Shown here piece by piece: positions 1 to 11,333 of a stretch of DNA of 64,000 nt (its first letter is position 1; each line of letters opens with the position of its first letter). Made by a program: the position numbers and the translations under genes. The stretch is from NCBI RefSeq assembly GCF_019649055.1, contig NW_026570263.1, positions 1,046,797-1,110,796 of the forward strand, given 5' to 3'. The notes beneath the pieces were generated by a model. It ran no database searches and had not been told where the DNA came from. It worked only from the letters and a program-made list of their open reading frames with translations. The DNA is from Paramacrobiotus metropolitanus. Lineage: Eukaryota; Tardigrada; Eutardigrada; Parachela; Macrobiotidae.

Positions 1-1201
1 TAGAAGTTGGGATCGCTGGGGATGTGCGCCAACTTCTCGTTCAGCCGCTCCACGATCAGCCGGATCCACTTGTCGTTGCCCTGCGCCGACTTGGCCTTGT
101 TCACCTCCTCCACCAGCGCCTTCGTGTCGATCTGCAGTCAATTCATTCCGTTATCATTATTACCTCAAACAATCTATGATTTTCGCTTCCTCATAAAATT
201 TCGATTTTTGGCTACATTACTTAGGGCCGCAATTTCAAATTGTGCAAACGCTGATACGAAACAAAAATCTCCATTTGGAATGAAAACCCAAATGAGGTTG
301 AACATAATCAGACAAAATAATGTCGCATAATTTCACCTTCATAAATTGGGAAAACCAGATTTGAGCAAGAAATAAAATTAACGAAACCAAATATTATCAA
401 ATAAATAATGTTAATATTTTAAAAGGTAAATTAAATTGAAACGAAATTTAAATTTGGCATGGCAGATAAAACGCAGTTAAAACTATCAAATAAATAGTGT
501 TGAATTTTTTAATTATTAATCTGAAATGAAATGTGAAATTTTACGAATTTCTTTTGAAAGCCAACGCTACAGAAAAGAGCAGAAATCATGGAACTGACAG
601 TTACAGACTGAAGATTCGCAGAAAGCACTAACCTTCTTCAGCGCGGCCTGCAGAGCGGCGCTATGTTTCTTGGCAGCGTCCTTCGCATTATTAGCGCCCT
701 GAAACATTTCTCAAGTCAGAACAGGCAAAGCCATAATGCAGACGCAGCCAGTGCTACAGGGAAATGAGAGGCACCTTGGCGGATTCCTTGCCGTCGTTCT
801 TTGCGCGGTCGCCCCCTACACCATTAAGACACACGTGAAAACAGCCAAAATGCTGGCAGCGTGATGTGGCTACCTGCTGCGCTGGTCGGCGATCGATCTC
901 CCGAATCGGAGGCCTCGTCGTCTGAAGAGCTGTGATTGGGTTCGTCGCTGCGCTTCGTCAGCGCCTCGGGCAGCGCGGCCACCTTGCGGCCCGTGTTGAA
1001 GCGCTTCTCCTTCTCCGCCCGTCGTCGCGCAGCTTCTGCTTTCGGGTCCAATCCGACGATCTGGCGGGGCTGACTGGGGGCGGCCTTGGTGTGGCCGTCG
1101 ATGCGCGATCCCGCCGCGGAGTCAGCGGGATTCTTCGATTTCTCCTTCGGTTTGCGCTCCACTTTCTTCCAGTCTGAGCTCTTCTCCTCCGCTGGCTCCA
1201 T
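1..1201 (-). CDS. TMEM214: TMEM214-like protein, N-terminal part (cut by window edge)
   Basis: Four coding exons on the minus strand join in frame: 1201-874, 815-775, 698-633 and 131-1, where the window ends. The start ATG at 1201 opens a Lys/Glu-rich, acidic N-terminus containing SSDWKKVERK. Exons 3 and 4 encode ALQAALKKIDTKALVEEVNK followed by WIRLIVERLNEKL. This matches the start of the TMEM214 conserved domain (EALKALDVADLQKELDK... in vertebrates), and the WxxV-KK motif near the N-terminus also fits. TMEM214 is an ER membrane protein linked to ER-stress caspase-4 activation in mammals. The membrane segments lie beyond the window. The intron 2 donor (GTGCCT) is weak. The identification rests on partial similarity recalled from the family. 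Confidence 0.65.
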
Positions 1202-1360
1202 ACTTATTGATCGAGCAAAACCGTTTCCACTAAATCACGTTTGAAAGGAAGCAGGTGAAATCAACGGTCACAAGAAGCAGATCGCAGAATCTTCGACTTG
1301 TTTGCTGACTGAAATTCGACAAACCACAAGTCAAGGTGCAACAGAAAACGTCAAAGTCAC

Positions 1361-2118
1361 CGTGTCCGACCATTTCGGCATAGTGACATTTCGGCATAGG
1401 ACATTTCGGCATAAGACATTTCGGCATGAGGACATTTCGGCATGAGGACATTTCGGCATGTGGACATTTCGGCATACGGACATTTCTGCTGAATACTGTT
1501 GTTTTCTAACGTTTTCTGATGTATTCTTATTAGATTTTTGTATTTTCAAATCTTTTTTTTGTAGGCTATCTTAGGCTTTCTTAGGTTTCTTTGGTTTTCT
1601 TAGGTTTCCTAGTTTTTCTTAGGTTTTCTTAGGTTTCTTAGTTTTCTTAGGTTTACTTAGGTTTCTTAGGTTTCTTAGGTTTCATGTTTGGCATGTTTTA
1701 GGTTTGCTAGGTTTTAGGATTTTTACGTTCTCAATTTTTTTAAATTCTATGCGTTTTTCCTTTTTTCTTAGATTGGGTAAATTTCATTGGCATGTATTTT
1801 TCTTACCAGGGTCATCACTTTAGTAACACAAGCCAGTTACCATGCATGAGTTTTACAACAAAAACATTTATTTAATACAGTACTGTTTTTGTTGTAAAAC
1901 TCATGCAGTACAGTAACAAAATTAACATTAACATTACAGTAACAAAATTTCTCCGCTCCTTCCATCATGATTAGGAATTATCAGTATACCAGATTTCATG
2001 CCGAAAAGTCCGTATGCCGAAATGTCTATATGCCCGATGCCGAAATGTCCTTATGCCGAAATGTCTTATGCCGAAGTGTCCAATGCCGAAATGTCCCTAT
2101 GCCGAAATGTCGGTACGC
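1361..2118. mobile_element. Fold-back (FB/MULE-like) non-autonomous transposon
   Basis: Two inverted arms (about 1361-1490 and 1998-2118) are each built from seven or eight degenerate tandem copies of a 14-17 bp unit centred on ACATTTCGGCAT, and appear as ATGCCGAAATGT in the right arm. The 9-bp sequence CAAAGTCAC lies directly outside both ends (1352-1360 and 2119-2127) in the same orientation, which is a clean target-site duplication. The centre is T-rich with many CTTAGGTTT repeats and a perfect 23-bp hairpin at 1844-1906. No transposase ORF is visible. Long arms made of short tandem repeats plus a 9-bp duplication are typical of Drosophila FB-type and Mutator-related elements. Confidence 0.75.
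1844..1906. repeat. Perfect 23-bp hairpin inside the fold-back element
   Basis: The arms at 1844-1866 and 1884-1906 are exact reverse complements separated by a 17-base AT-rich loop. The arms read GCATGAGTTTTAC... and ...GTAAAACTCATGC. Confidence 0.85.
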
Positions 2119-2505
2119 CAAAGTCACGATGTCAACGGCACAGAAGTCAGAACGGGCGGAGCAAAGACGTTGCGAACTCGCGCTCGTGGGCGGCTGGCCA
2201 TAGATACACCCTTTCAACACGTTCAAACACGTTGCAGTCGATAAACATTTTCCATCAGTGATCAGTTAGTTTATTTTGCGCCATGGCCCATATTGATGAC
2301 GGTTTTTGTTTACGGTATTTATTTTCTGATTTGTTCAGATCGTCGACAATGCAGTAATGTACTTAACTGAACTGCGTAATGTTTTTCTCTATACTTTACC
2401 TACCGTGTTGCTGTTGATGACATGATGTAATTGCTGAGTTTACTGTAAACTGCGCTCAAGTGACGTCAGGGTTGATAGAAGCGAATTGTGCTTCCAGCTG
2501 TTGTG

Positions 2506-4502
2506 ATGTTCAAGAGGGATGTGTGGCGCTACGGCGCCGTGGACGTGCGCGACAGCAGCGGCCTGGTCCGTCACGGGTTAATCCGCGATCTGAGCCACCG
2601 CGGCCACTTCCTCGTCGACTTCGACTGCCCCCAGCAACACCGCGTCACCGTCCCCATCTCCCAGTGTCTGGCGTGGCGGCGGCGGCGCGGGGGCTGGGCG
2701 GTGGGGGCGCCCATGCTCACCCTCCTGCGCAGCGCCCCCGACCAGCCCTGGCAGTGGTTCCCCGCCACCATGCTGGCCTACAGCAGCAGCGACAACGGCT
2801 ACGCCTTCGTGGAGGTGGACGTGGCCGAGGGCGACAAGCGCCAGGAGGTGGTCTGTCTGGATCGTGTCAAGCACGCGCCCCCGGGGGCCGACTGGGGCGA
2901 GCTGCGCCGCAAGGAGCAGCACGCCACGCACCGCGGATCGCCCTGTGTTAATCGCTACAGCGACAAGTTCCCCTTCGAGCCCGACCTCCGCTACTGGAAG
3001 TACCGGGTGTCCTTGCCTCTGGAGGCGGGTTTGCGGCAGCTAGCGGGACGGGGGGAGTTCAGGGAGTGGTGGGGGGATGCCACGCGGACGATCCTGCTGC
3101 GGGTGAAGAACGGCAGGCTGACGTATCTCTCCAGCACGAAGGGGGCCATGACGAAGGCCGACTGCGTAAGCGGCAATATGCTTGCGCGTTTTGACGCTCT
3201 CATGTGACGCTTGACTATTTTGACATCCTTGTTTTGATTCCGTTGGCAAGATTTTTGTTAGTTATCTTTATTTTGATACTGTCTGGCTGATCTGGTTTGG
3301 TCATTTCCGCAAAATTAATATGGTGTGCATGACATCGGCTGCGACCAGGACATGCGTTTTTTGTGCGTTTAATAATTCTGTTAATCCAGTTGGCGGTTGC
3401 TTTAAAATATTGCTGGATTTTCTGCAATGCAACTGATGTCGGGTTTTTATAGGCAGCATTTCTGCAGCGCATCGCACATTCCTTGACGCGGGTGGCCGAC
3501 CAGGATGGCAGCAAGGGACTTTTCCGTCTCGCTTCCGGTCCGACTGAACACTCGAAGGTAGGCATTGCTATTCGGAATTTATTTGCTGTTTGGTTTATAT
3601 TTCGTTCGACTGTACTTATCTGTTTTGAAATAAAATATAAAACGGAGAACAACATTTTTCCTTAGAAGATTTTAAATATAAAACTGAATAAAATATCTTG
3701 TTTTATATTTCCATTTTATTACTGTTTTGATTCTTATTTCAGCAGTGTATTTCCTGTTTTTAGTTTGAGTTTGATTGTTTTATTTTGTTTATTTTGATCG
3801 CTCATTCAGGGACTTTTCCCTGCTGTCCGTTAGAGATAATCGTAATGTGGAGATTTGTAGGCGGCGATGAGCGATAAGGAGGCCTTTGTGATGCCGTGGG
3901 AGAGTGTTCCCTACGAGCTGATCGTGGACATCTTCACCTGTCTGGACGTGGACGAGCGCATCGCCTGCCGTCTCGTGTGCGCCCACTGGAACGCCGTCAT
4001 CGAGGAACTGCCCACGAGCACCGTCTGCATCTGCCCGGCCAAGCACCGCGAGGAAAAGTTGGCCCTGGCCCTGCACCGGACCGTCGGCGCCGACACCAAG
4101 ATCCTGGTGATCACGCGCGCGCACCACGACAACGAAGTGCAGGACTGCTTCCTCCACACCGTCATCAGCTTGTTGGCCGTCAAGGGCATCAGTGTCCCGC
4201 TGATCGTGCTGGCGCAGACGACGCTGATGGTCAGCAATCTGTGGCGCGATCCCGGCTGGCTGAAGGCGCCGCTGAACTGGTCCAGTGTGTGTCGGCGTTT
4301 TATTATGTTGAGCGTGGAGGTGCGGGTGGTGCGTCGGTGGGGCAGCGTCGAGGACAGACGCCGGCAGATGCTGGGGTTGATGCAGACGCATTACGGGCTG
4401 GAGAAGTACGAGTGGCAGCTACGGGAACCCGATAGTCTCCTCGTTCTGCGGGTTAAGAAGAGCGATCTAGTAAGCAGTAATATACAATCAAATGTCTGCT
4501 GA
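2506..4502 (+). CDS. F-box protein with lineage-specific N-terminal domain
   Basis: Three exons join at phase 0: 2506-3165 (ATG, donor GTAAGC), 3453-3557 (acceptor TATAG, donor GTAGGC) and 3861-4502. The product is about 468 aa. Residues 1-220 begin FKRDVWRYGAVDVRDSSG and form a compact, Trp/Tyr-rich domain of no standard family I can name. Exon 3 begins with a typical F-box (MPWESVPYELIVDIFTCLDV... RIACRLVCAHWNAV), which binds Skp1 in SCF ubiquitin ligases. A C-terminal region follows without visible LRR, WD40 or Kelch repeats. From memory, this N-terminal domain plus F-box pairing is common in tardigrade proteomes. A further donor-like GTAAGC at 4470 leaves open another small 3' exon. The stop at 4502 is the simplest end. 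Confidence 0.75.
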
Positions 4503-4996
4503 GCATTTATATTATACGATTTTTCCTTAACGGGGGTCGTCGGTGCAGTATTTTTCTGAGAATCTCCTCATAATTTATTTATAATGCGAAAATATCGCTG
4601 GTAGTTTCTGGCTTCGTCGCTGTTGTTAAAGAGTATTGATTTTTGTTTCGTGTTAATGGATTATTTATGCCGCTATCATATTTACATCAAGAGATTTTTA
4701 CTTTCATTTTCTTTCCAAATTGAGTAGATTTATTTATTTAGCTGCCACTTCTCGTAGAAAAACAACAATCATCGCTAATGAAGGTATTCTCGCATTTGTT
4801 GGGAAAAACCACACCAAACCCGATTTGTCAACGAGAACAAAAACATCTGAAACGCGCAACCACAGACGCAGGATGCAAGCAAGCTCGCGACATAATATAT
4901 TAGATTTAGCTAAAAAATGTTAAGAAACTAAAGTACAGAACGTGGTAAAAAACGGAACATGCTGAAGTAACTGAGGCATAGAAAAAGGAAAGGAAT
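4503..4996. other. Intergenic region between convergent genes
   Basis: AT-rich sequence between two converging 3' ends. No ORF or repeat stands out. Several TTTATT strings (for example near 4726) could serve as minus-strand polyadenylation signals for the MTA-like gene. Confidence 0.5.
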
Positions 4997-7900
4997 TCAC
5001 GGCGCGCTGGCGTCCCTGAGCGCGCGCACTTTGGAGATCACTGCTTCCAGCGGCGTCCGGCGCTTCCGCTGCCGGCGCTGGTAGTAGTCGACGAGCATTC
5101 CGGGACAGGCGCGGTACCAGGCCTCGACGGCGTGCACGTCCTGCACGGCCATCTGCGGGTAGAGCGCCACGCGGCGCGGCTCGTACAGCGCCTCGCTGGC
5201 CACGCGCCGCATCACGACCCACTCGCGGCCCGACGCGAACAGGAACTCCTGCTCCTCCAGCAGGTCCTCCTCTTCCAAGGGGTCGGCCGCCTGCGAGCCC
5301 GGCGGCGACAGGACGTCCAGCGTGCTGCGGTGGGCCAGGAGGTGCTGCTTGGAGTGCGACTTGACGGGCGAGTGCGGCGTCGGCCGCTCCGGGGGGGCGG
5401 CGGCGTGCGGGGGCCGTTTCCAGGGCCGCTGCAGGCAGGCGTAGCGCTTCCAGTGGCGCCAGCAGGAGGAGCAGAGGGGGCGCACTTGGCGCCGGTTGAT
5501 GGACAGCCCCACCCATGCGTACCACTGTTTTGACGGCCCTACGCGATACAAAATCAAATCAGCATACACTTTTGAGTTTCTGTACTCTCAAACGTATCTA
5601 TACTTTATGTATATTTCTGAATTATTTCACAAATGCATTACATTTTCTGAGCAATTTTTCACCATGATCCATTATTTTTTACTAGTATATTTCATTCCAT
5701 TGGTAGTCTGAATTTATTTCTTAATTAACGGTTGACGTTGTTACAGTACATTCACCAATTTATACCGATCTATTTGATGGGCAATTTATTTAAAGTACGA
5801 GTACAAAACATATAATCCTTTCATTTTCGCTTTATAGGAATTAGGAAGCATTATTTCACTCACCTTGTTGTTCATTTTTATTTATTTGATGATTTTATTT
5901 CACCGATTTATTGATTCATTTTATTTATAACTCATCATTTATTTTAAAGCGGTATTTAATTTTACGCATTTATTTCGCTGTTGACAGTAATCTTGGTTTA
6001 ACTGTTGACTATCTACTGACCCAAGCAGCCGTAGCACAACTGCGCCTCGGAGACGTTCTTGAGCAGACAGGATTTGGACTGCAGATGCGGCACGTGGACG
6101 GAGGTGATGTGCTTCTTCTGCCGGCGGTCGCCTTCATCATGCGGTACTCCTTGTACAGATCCGTCCCCTTGTACAGGTAGTAGAAGCCCACGATGTCGGC
6201 GTACTTCCGCCAGGGCAGCTGCAAAACACAGCTGTCACGAGAAGCAGACAGTCAGAGCAATCCACAACCTTACCCAGTCTTGGTGGATCATTTTGAGGCT
6301 GCGGCCGGTGCGTTCCAGGCCCAGCTGGAAGAACTGCATGTCGCTCTCGTCGAACGTCTCCAGCAGCGAGCGCCGACTGACCAACCGCCGTCCGTTGCCC
6401 ACCAACGCCGCCACCGCCTTCTTCAGGTCGTACCCGTTCTGGTGGAGGATGTCGGCGGCCAGCGTGTGCATGCAGTCGCGCCCGGCCAGCTGCGCCGTCA
6501 CGTGCGGCAGCTCGTTGACGCCGTGATCGCTCTTGACGCGCGCCATCAACCCCACGGCCACCGTCACCGCGACGAAGGTCTCCACCGTGTCCTCCGGCAA
6601 CCGCCCCGGCGTCCACAGCAGCGTGGCGTGGTCGGGCGCCGTGTCCGGCGGGGGATGCGGCCGGCAGGGCGGGATGACGGCCTGGAAGGTGGCCTTGCTG
6701 TCGAAGTGGATGCGCTTCTCGCGGTCGACCAGCAACTGCCCGGGCCGGTCGCCGTCCGGCAGGAACCAGACGCGCTCGCAGAAGAAGGTGTCGTCGCGCT
6801 GTGTGTACTCCGTCTTGGAGAGGCCGGGGGAGTGGTGCAGGACGCGGCATTTGCCGCGGATGAGGGCCGTGGGGAGGGTCTCCACGATGGGCCCGCCGGC
6901 GTCGTGCGTGAGGAAGAGCTCGCGGCTGGCCACGCGGTGCTCGCTCAACTCCCGCGGGGAGTACTCGGACAGGCGCTGCCGGCGCAGTCGGAGGCTCACC
7001 GGCCCGTCGACGCCGCTGCCGGCCGGCTCGTCCAGCTCCTCTTCGCCGTCCACGTAGCCGCAGAGGTGGCGCTGCGCCGCAACGGGCAGGTCGCACTTGC
7101 GGCTGTACACGAACACCTTCACGTCGATCCGGTTGTCGTCCTGTTCAACACCACTATTAAGAACTACCTCACACCTCACCAATCATCATCAAAGAATACC
7201 AGCAATTCCGTAAGACACAATGCACAAAGCCATTTAATAACAAGACCAAAGTCAGAAAATTTCTAATACCATTAATAAAGAAGCCATAAATAGTAAATAC
7301 ATGCATTAAGAAATTCATCAATAAACAATAAATAACATTTAAGAAAGCAACTGTCATGCAATCTATTTAAACCTTTATGAGCGCTTTAATAAACGAAATT
7401 TTTTTAAAATTAAAAGCGCAATATTAATAAAAAAATCAATAATTGATACATAACCTCTCGAAAACACTATTTTAATGATACAGTTCGCAATATTTAAGCC
7501 AAAACTAACAGAAACGGTTCCAGTATCCGCGAAATACAATCCCAAAACGCGTAACGATCCTACGCGCTGCTGAGATAAAATGGAAAGTCAAGACAAATAA
7601 CGCAAATAATTCCGAAGAAAATAAAAAATCCCGTAACGGTAATACTCAGCAAGAAATGATCAGTAACTCTGAAGCCAAAATCCATACAAATTCCGTAGGA
7701 AAAACAATACTCGTAGCGATAGCAGTTCAAAAAATTGCACAATTAACTGAGAAACGCAAGAAATGAAATGGGTAGCGATTAAAACTGCAGTAAGACAGAG
7801 AAGAAATGATCAAATGCCAAAAGGGAAGGAAAAGCAACGCACGTAAGTTCAGTGTGTGGTAAAATATGTCGCCTATCGTGTCTGGTGAGTGGTGATAATG

Positions 7901-8374
7901 TTATACAGGAATGATATCGATGCGAATGCTGCAGAGAGCAGACTTGCACTTACCCTGACGAGCTCCTCCAGACGGCGGACCTGGTAGGGTCCCGAGGCGG
8001 ACGTCTCGAAGTAGCAGTGATCTACACAGTGAAGACACGCAGTGACTGACAAGTACGAGTGTTGACGGAACGGCATCCTTCGTCTTACCGCCGACGGCGT
8101 AGCGCTCCTGCGGGGGAATGTTCACGTTGCTCAAGTGGCTCGTGTTGTTGTTGGGGGGTCCGTGATCTGTGCCTGAGCAGCGCGTAGGAGGGACGCTGCT
8201 CGCGGCGACGACGGACGCCAGCGACGGACAGGCCTCTGGCTCCACTACGAAGAAGCGGATAGATGAATATGTGTGCCAGCTGAAGCACCTCTGACAGGCG
8301 TCACAGGCCCCCTGCGACTTACTGTCAGTGTCAGCGTCCTCCGCCGATGCACCTGCAGATGCAGCGGCCTCCAT
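4997..8374 (-). CDS. MTA1-like: MTA-family NuRD subunit (BAH-ELM2-SANT-GATA zinc finger), with a frameshift
   Basis: Six exons: 8374-8323, 8244-8089, 8021-7954, 7140-6274, 6218-6021 and 5538-4997. The first about 65 residues are a Ser/Ala-rich extension. BAH starts at RYAVGDHCYFETSASGPYQV and continues through RGKCRVLHHSP. ELM2 follows (IHFDSKATFQAVIPP), then SANT (LETFDESDMQFFQLGLERTG... LPWRKYADIVGFYYLYKGTD), then a GATA-type finger with CYGC at the exon 5 end and CSSCWRHWKRY in exon 6. MTA proteins scaffold HDAC1/2 in the nuclear NuRD complex through ELM2-SANT. The exon phases close only if one base is added near 6129: exon lengths total 1883 nt (3n-1). Without it, exon 5 hits a stop and loses the zinc finger. 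Either this is an assembly error or the allele is broken. Confidence 0.9.
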
Positions 8375-9163
8375 CCCGGCCAATCATGCAGCCCAGCCCG
8401 CTCCCAGAGTAGCGCATCCACACCCCGATCACCGCAAATAAAACCGCATCACCTACGTGCCCCAGTGAGGACGCTCTGCATGGCGCTGAAGCGTGCACGT
8501 GCTGTGAAGAACAGACCCACTCACAGTCACTCACTCCAAGCCTCGATGCTGCCACAACAACACCTCGCGGTCAACAAATAGATCGCGCCTTCACCATTCT
8601 AGTCTCGGCTCCGTCAGACTATTACACCACGGATAAGTAAAAGTATACAACAGAACCAACTCCAAATTTACGTAGCTTATCGCGGGTGAGCTGTAAAAAC
8701 GTTCGTCGTTGTCACGTTGTCGTTGTGCTTGCAAACTTGCGAGTGGGTGAACACACTTAACACAGCCACAGGAAACATTTGATTTCGAGCTGGCTTGCAA
8801 TTTTCAATGCAGCTGCTGCACCGAGGTGGTTGCTCTCATCGCGCGGCACTGGTCAGTGCCACTTCGCAGTTTCACACGTTTAATGGTTTCTGATAAACTT
8901 TTATTCTAATGGTTTGCCGAATCTGGACAGGCTAACCCCAGCCAACAGTGAATACAGTGTTCCTAAAAATAAATCATTTTCTGTATAATAAATTTTGGTC
9001 TTTTGAAATATGTGGAGGATTACAGTCTTAGCGAGGTTTCCTTAAATGTCTATCCTGTAATTAATGTGCCTTGCAGTTGCTTTCACTGTCTTCGGTCCGG
9101 CATCGAATCATGCACGTTCTTTATCTTACAGAGCAAAATAATGATTTACTAACACAAGACACA
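8375..9163. other. Upstream region of the MTA-like gene
   Basis: No ORF with exon character was found. It should contain the 5' UTR and promoter of the MTA-like gene. I see no distinctive motif. Confidence 0.4.
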
Positions 9164-9172
9164 CACGGTTGA

Positions 9173-10175
9173 GCTAGGTATGTACCTAATACTCATAACG
9201 GTCCTCATACTCATAATCCTACTCCTAATTCTGAATTAATATTCATACTCATAATGGCTCTCATAATCATAATCATACTTTGGTCCTACCGGTCATCATA
9301 TTAAATATGATGACCGGTAGATTGGTAATGATTGAGGTATGAGTTATGATTGTGAACAAAAATTTTTTGTTCACAATCATAACTCATACCTCAATCATTA
9401 CTCATACTGTACTAGCGTGTCAAAAATGGAATATTTAATTAAGACCGCGTATACTCAACCGTCCACTACCGTCCATTTTTTAAATTGGTGCTAATGATAC
9501 AAATAACTGAAATGTAAATGGGCGCACTACATAGATTCCACCAAACAATTCCCCGTTCACCACTATTCATGTCCACAAAGCTAAATTTTGACAAAACCAG
9601 CGTGTACAGCAATGGAACGCTACATCGGCCAAGAAGCTGGTCAAAAAGTCGGAAAGAAGATTGAGTTCCAAACCGGCGAGATTCGAAGCAATAAGTTTTC
9701 AAGGCAGAATATTTCTTTTGCAGTTCAAAGAGGTATTGCCGCTTCTGTTATCGGTATGGTACAAAATGTTATTTTCTTTGTTCGAGATTCTTGATATTGT
9801 TATCGCGTTTTTTATAGTAATAAAATAAAACATACACACAAAAAATGGAACAGTAATAACGCAGTTAGTTTGATCGTTGTTAGTCACGGCAACAGCAGAT
9901 ATTAAAACAAAGATTTATTATTTTGCGAAGCACACTTAACAGGGGCTGCTACTATTAATACAGTAATATGGTAGTTATTAAACAGTATAATGCGTTTGCG
10001 AATAATATTAACTGTATGCGCAGGGGCGCACTGGTATGATTACAAACAAAAATATGATGACCGGTAGGACCAAAGTATGATTATGATTATGAGAGCCATT
10101 ATGAGTGTGACTTCCGAATTAGGAGTAGGATTATGAGTATGAGGACCGTTATGAGTACTAGGTACATACCTAGCC
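9173..10175. mobile_element. Inverted-repeat (MULE-like) non-autonomous element
   Basis: Inverted arms of about 135 bp at 9173-9306 and 10046-10175 match at roughly 90 percent. Both outer ends read GCTAGGTATGTACCTA, itself nearly palindromic, followed by repeats of ACTCATAA and CATAATC. The 9-bp sequences flanking the element, CACGGTTGA (9164-9172) and CACGATTGA (10176-10184), agree at 8 of 9 positions and are probably an old target duplication. The interior is AT-rich without a transposase. A copy of the same end lies at 37325. Confidence 0.75.
9286..9400. repeat. Two adjacent perfect palindromes inside the element
   Basis: The first is 9286-9320, with 17-bp arms around CTACCGGTCATCATATT and one central base. 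The second is about 9326-9400, with roughly 37-bp arms containing GAGTTATGATTGTGAAC. Both use words found in the terminal arms, as if an end had been inverted and duplicated inward. Confidence 0.8.
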
Positions 10176-10184
10176 CACGATTGA

Positions 10185-11333
10185 GGAGAAGAGAATCGGG
10201 AATTTGGACACCTACAATGTGCTGTAACTTGGTATGCTACGTAGCATTACGTACAACAACGTATTAGCGCATTAACTCATTAGCGATACTTCTGTAGATA
10301 ACTACAGTCTACAGTACAGTATATTTATATAAGTGCAAAGTCTCCTAACTGTTGCCCTTTAATTCTTACGCTCCTTTCTCAAGACATTCAAGAGTTTTCT
10401 ATAAAACTGCAGATTATTGATTACATAGCCTCGCTATGTAGATGGCCTGATCTCTTGTAGTTATAATAACTTGAAACAAATGTTCAGAAAACGTAGAACG
10501 ACTACTTACAGTACTTTAAATTAAACTGTTAAGAAACTGCATCGTATCCGGCCAAAGGATTGCCTTCTCAAAACTGTGAATACCATACGAGTACCGCAGC
10601 AGCATACAGCAATCAACTGATAATTATGCAGTACGGCATGTACTGCCTGCGACTCTGCATGATGTAGAGCAGTGCAGTACATAAATAAACAGGATTATTA
10701 CACTAATAGTGGTACCAACCAAGAGAACGGCTTATCAGGCGCCTCTGTATTTAAATTATGACTTGTATAATATCAGACTGCGATACGTACTCCATGGCCG
10801 CATACAGCTGTAAGAACTTGAGGGTATTTACAGAATACGTTCAAGTACATGTAGTAGCAAGCGGAAGCGGACGGTAGTTTTAAAGGCTTTAAAATTGCAC
10901 CCTGTTAAGTGGTACTTGCTGTGCCTGCTTAACACGCGCACGAGTCAGCGGCATATCTGATCTGCACGCTTCGTGGCTGTGTTTTGGTATTAGACTTGTG
11001 TTTCCCTGTCTGTAACAGCAGTTTCACAGCCAGCTCTTCTCCCATTCAACCGCAAGTTCTTCCCAACCAGAAATCTGTGCCGGACTGCATAGTGCATACT
11101 CAGCAGAGCGTCGATTGATTTATGTAGCCAATATTAGTAGCTGGACACTGGCAGTCATTGCGCCCTGCTGTCTGTGCCTGGGGGCTGAATCGAGGATGGT
11201 CTGATCGTGGCCAGTATCTGTAGTTTTGTCATTTGTTGCTATCGTTGTGCAAACCTCCACGATTCCTTTGCACAGTGTTGTCGTCGAGCGCAACAAGTGC
11301 CGAACCTCTGGGAATCACTGTACTGCTGAAGAC
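10185..11333. other. Intergenic region upstream of the 96-aa membrane protein gene
   Basis: No exon-like ORF and no clear repeat. The last 100-200 bases probably include the 5' UTR of the gene starting at 11334. Confidence 0.4.

Larger units (their letters stand above)
1202..2505. other. Intergenic region between divergent genes
   Basis: The two flanking genes are transcribed away from each other, so this stretch should hold both promoters. Most of it is the fold-back element at 1361-2118. The rest, 1202-1351 and 2128-2505, shows no clear TATA box or ORF. Confidence 0.6.

Noticed and set aside
2460-2951. Overlapping GC-rich frames across the F-box gene exon 1
   Set aside because: Shadow frames caused by high GC at third positions of the real exon.
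9588-9794. 68-codon frame inside the inverted-repeat element
   Set aside because: No transposase similarity. It lies in AT-rich non-autonomous element interior.
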